Positions 5,456-6,305 of a stretch of 6,305 nucleotides of DNA are shown in pieces (position 1 is the stretch's first letter; each line of letters opens with the position of its first letter). A program made the translations under genes and the position numbers. The notes under the pieces are model-generated. The model saw only the letters and a program-made list of their open reading frames with translations. It was not told the DNA's origin and did not search any database. The stretch spans positions 1 to 6,305 of the forward strand of contig JAMXLG010000160.1 in the NCBI GenBank assembly GCA_024281135.1. Reading direction: 5' to 3'. The stretch comes from Vulcanimicrobiia bacterium (GTDB lineage: Bacteria; Eremiobacterota; Eremiobacteria; Baltobacterales; Baltobacteraceae).

Positions 5456-6305
5456 CGCTGCAAACGCTCCACTTCGAGCAACTCGCGCGGTACGTACTCA
5501 ACCGTCTGCGGCAAATGCACGCGTGCGACGCCGATATACATATCAGCCATTCCGTAGTACACGTCCAGCACGCCGTTGCCGCGATCGTCCACGCCCGTCG
5601 GAAAGACGACGTTGTCGACGACCCCTTTCGTTTCTTCTTCCAATTCGGGGATGAGCACCGGGACCGACGAACGATATTCCATTAGCCTATCGTTCTCACG
5701 CAGCAGGATGAGGACGCCTGCGACATAGTTTACGCGATTAGGCTGGTCCGGGGTTCGTGCTATTTCTCCGCTGACGCCGTGATAGAAGCTCAAGTACCCT
5801 AAGTGCGTTTCAAGAGGCGGCGTTCCAAGACCGATCCGCAAACGTTCCCATGGATACTTGGGACCAATCACGCAGGCATGCTTCTTCATCACGCAAAGAT
5901 TACGGATGTCTCGCTGCACGGCATCGAGGTCGCACGCCGACGCCCAGATGCTCGGAACCGCAAGATGGATGCCTTTCGGCGCCGTCTCTTCCGTCTCGTA
6001 CAACGGGCGATGCATCATGGCAAGCACCAGCGTTCCGTCGAGCATTTCAATCGCGTTCGGAAGAAACGCCGCGTCCTTATTGTGATACTGATTGAAGATG
6101 ACGCTGTAGCGCGCTTCTACATCAGGTTGAAAGTCGACGAGCCCAAGGCGCTCCCACTTCAGACAATCTTCGGAAATAGCAAGCGCGATGCGCGGCCCTT
6201 TCGGTCCCCACGCCGTGTACGCCATCACGTAGAGCCCGACCGGTTCCACGAACGTGACGCGAGGATCTTCGACCCCACCTTGGCCTTGTTGCGGACGCAA
6301 TTCAT
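5452..6305 (-). CDS. GH130-family glycoside phosphorylase (beta-mannoside type), 5' end outside window
   Basis: GH130 enzymes mostly use phosphate to split beta-mannosidic bonds (mannosylglucose or mannooligosaccharides), and some are hydrolases. About 284 residues are visible; the N-terminal blade of the five-bladed propeller is cut off by the right edge. The visible part starts ELRPQQGQGGVEDPR. Family landmarks are GVEDPRVT, the region that holds the catalytic Asp; YVMAYTAWGPKGPRIALA; NKDAAFLP and MMHRP, carrying basic residues of the kind used to bind phosphate; GLGTPPLETHLGYLSFYHG, with its conserved His; then VVDNVVFPTG and DVYYGMADMYIGVA. Retention of these Lys, Arg and His residues favours a phosphorylase over the hydrolase subfamilies, but this is a by-eye judgement. 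No signal peptide can be assessed. It is the first visible gene of a minus-strand operon with the HdeA-like and glycine-zipper genes, overlapping the former by 4 bp. The substrate is unknown. Confidence 0.92.
   Translation of the reverse strand, partial: ELRPQQGQGGVEDPRVTFVEPVGLYVMAYTAWGPKGPRIALAISEDCLKWERLGLVDFQPDVEARYSVIFNQYHNKDAAFLPNAIEMLDGTLVLAMMHRPLYETEETAPKGIHLAVPSIWASACDLDAVQRDIRNLCVMKKHACVIGPKYPWERLRIGLGTPPLETHLGYLSFYHGVSGEIARTPDQPNRVNYVAGVLILLRENDRLMEYRSSVPVLIPELEEETKGVVDNVVFPTGVDDRGNGVLDVYYGMADMYIGVARVHLPQTVEYVPRELLEVERLQR

Overview
This 6.3 kb window is a gene-dense piece of a GC-rich bacterial chromosome. By eye the GC content is in the high fifties, codon third positions are strongly G/C, and genes are often joined by 4-bp overlaps. 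Four proteins carry export signals. A glycine-zipper protein, an HdeA-like protein and a TonB-type C-terminal domain all suggest a diderm (outer-membrane) bacterium. A BlaR1-type M56 protein with a TonB-like C-terminus, plus small secreted cysteine proteins, recalls environmental lineages such as Eremiobacterota (WPS-2) or Acidobacteriota. That placement is an impression only; no rRNA or marker gene is present to confirm it.

Left end, minus strand: the N-terminal 67 residues of a cupin protein run off the left edge, preceded by a small unrecognised ORF. Divergently, on the plus strand, a 371-residue BNR/Asp-box repeat protein of the 'exo-alpha-sialidase-like' type is joined by a GTGA overlap to a 97-residue MoaD/ThiS-like protein ending in Gly-Gly.

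Centre, minus strand: a BlaI-family repressor and a BlaR1-like M56 membrane metallopeptidase form an ATGA-overlapping pair. The M56 protein has a TonB-like C-terminal domain where BlaR1 has a penicillin sensor. The M56 gene meets the MoaD-like gene tail to tail with overlapping stop codons. Upstream of the repressor gene are two near-identical palindromes (ATTAGATTTsTAAT). One overlaps the -35 box and the other the predicted transcription start, as expected for autorepression.

On the other side of that control region, on the plus strand, lie two overlapping genes for secreted proteins that are paralogues of each other. They share four cysteines, the last three with identical spacing. The second carries an extra C-terminal domain after a Pro/Thr linker. 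This pair ends at a strong hairpin terminator that also serves the operon arriving from the right. The shared control region suggests, but does not prove, that the BlaI/M56 system controls the secreted pair; this is the best candidate here for an undescribed system.

Right end, minus strand: a GH130-type glycoside phosphorylase (5' end outside the window), an HdeA/HdeB-like periplasmic protein and a glycine-zipper protein are packed with a 4-bp overlap and a zero-bp junction, so they are very probably one operon. No stretch longer than about 300 bases lacks a gene. No tRNA, rRNA, CRISPR array or insertion sequence was seen.
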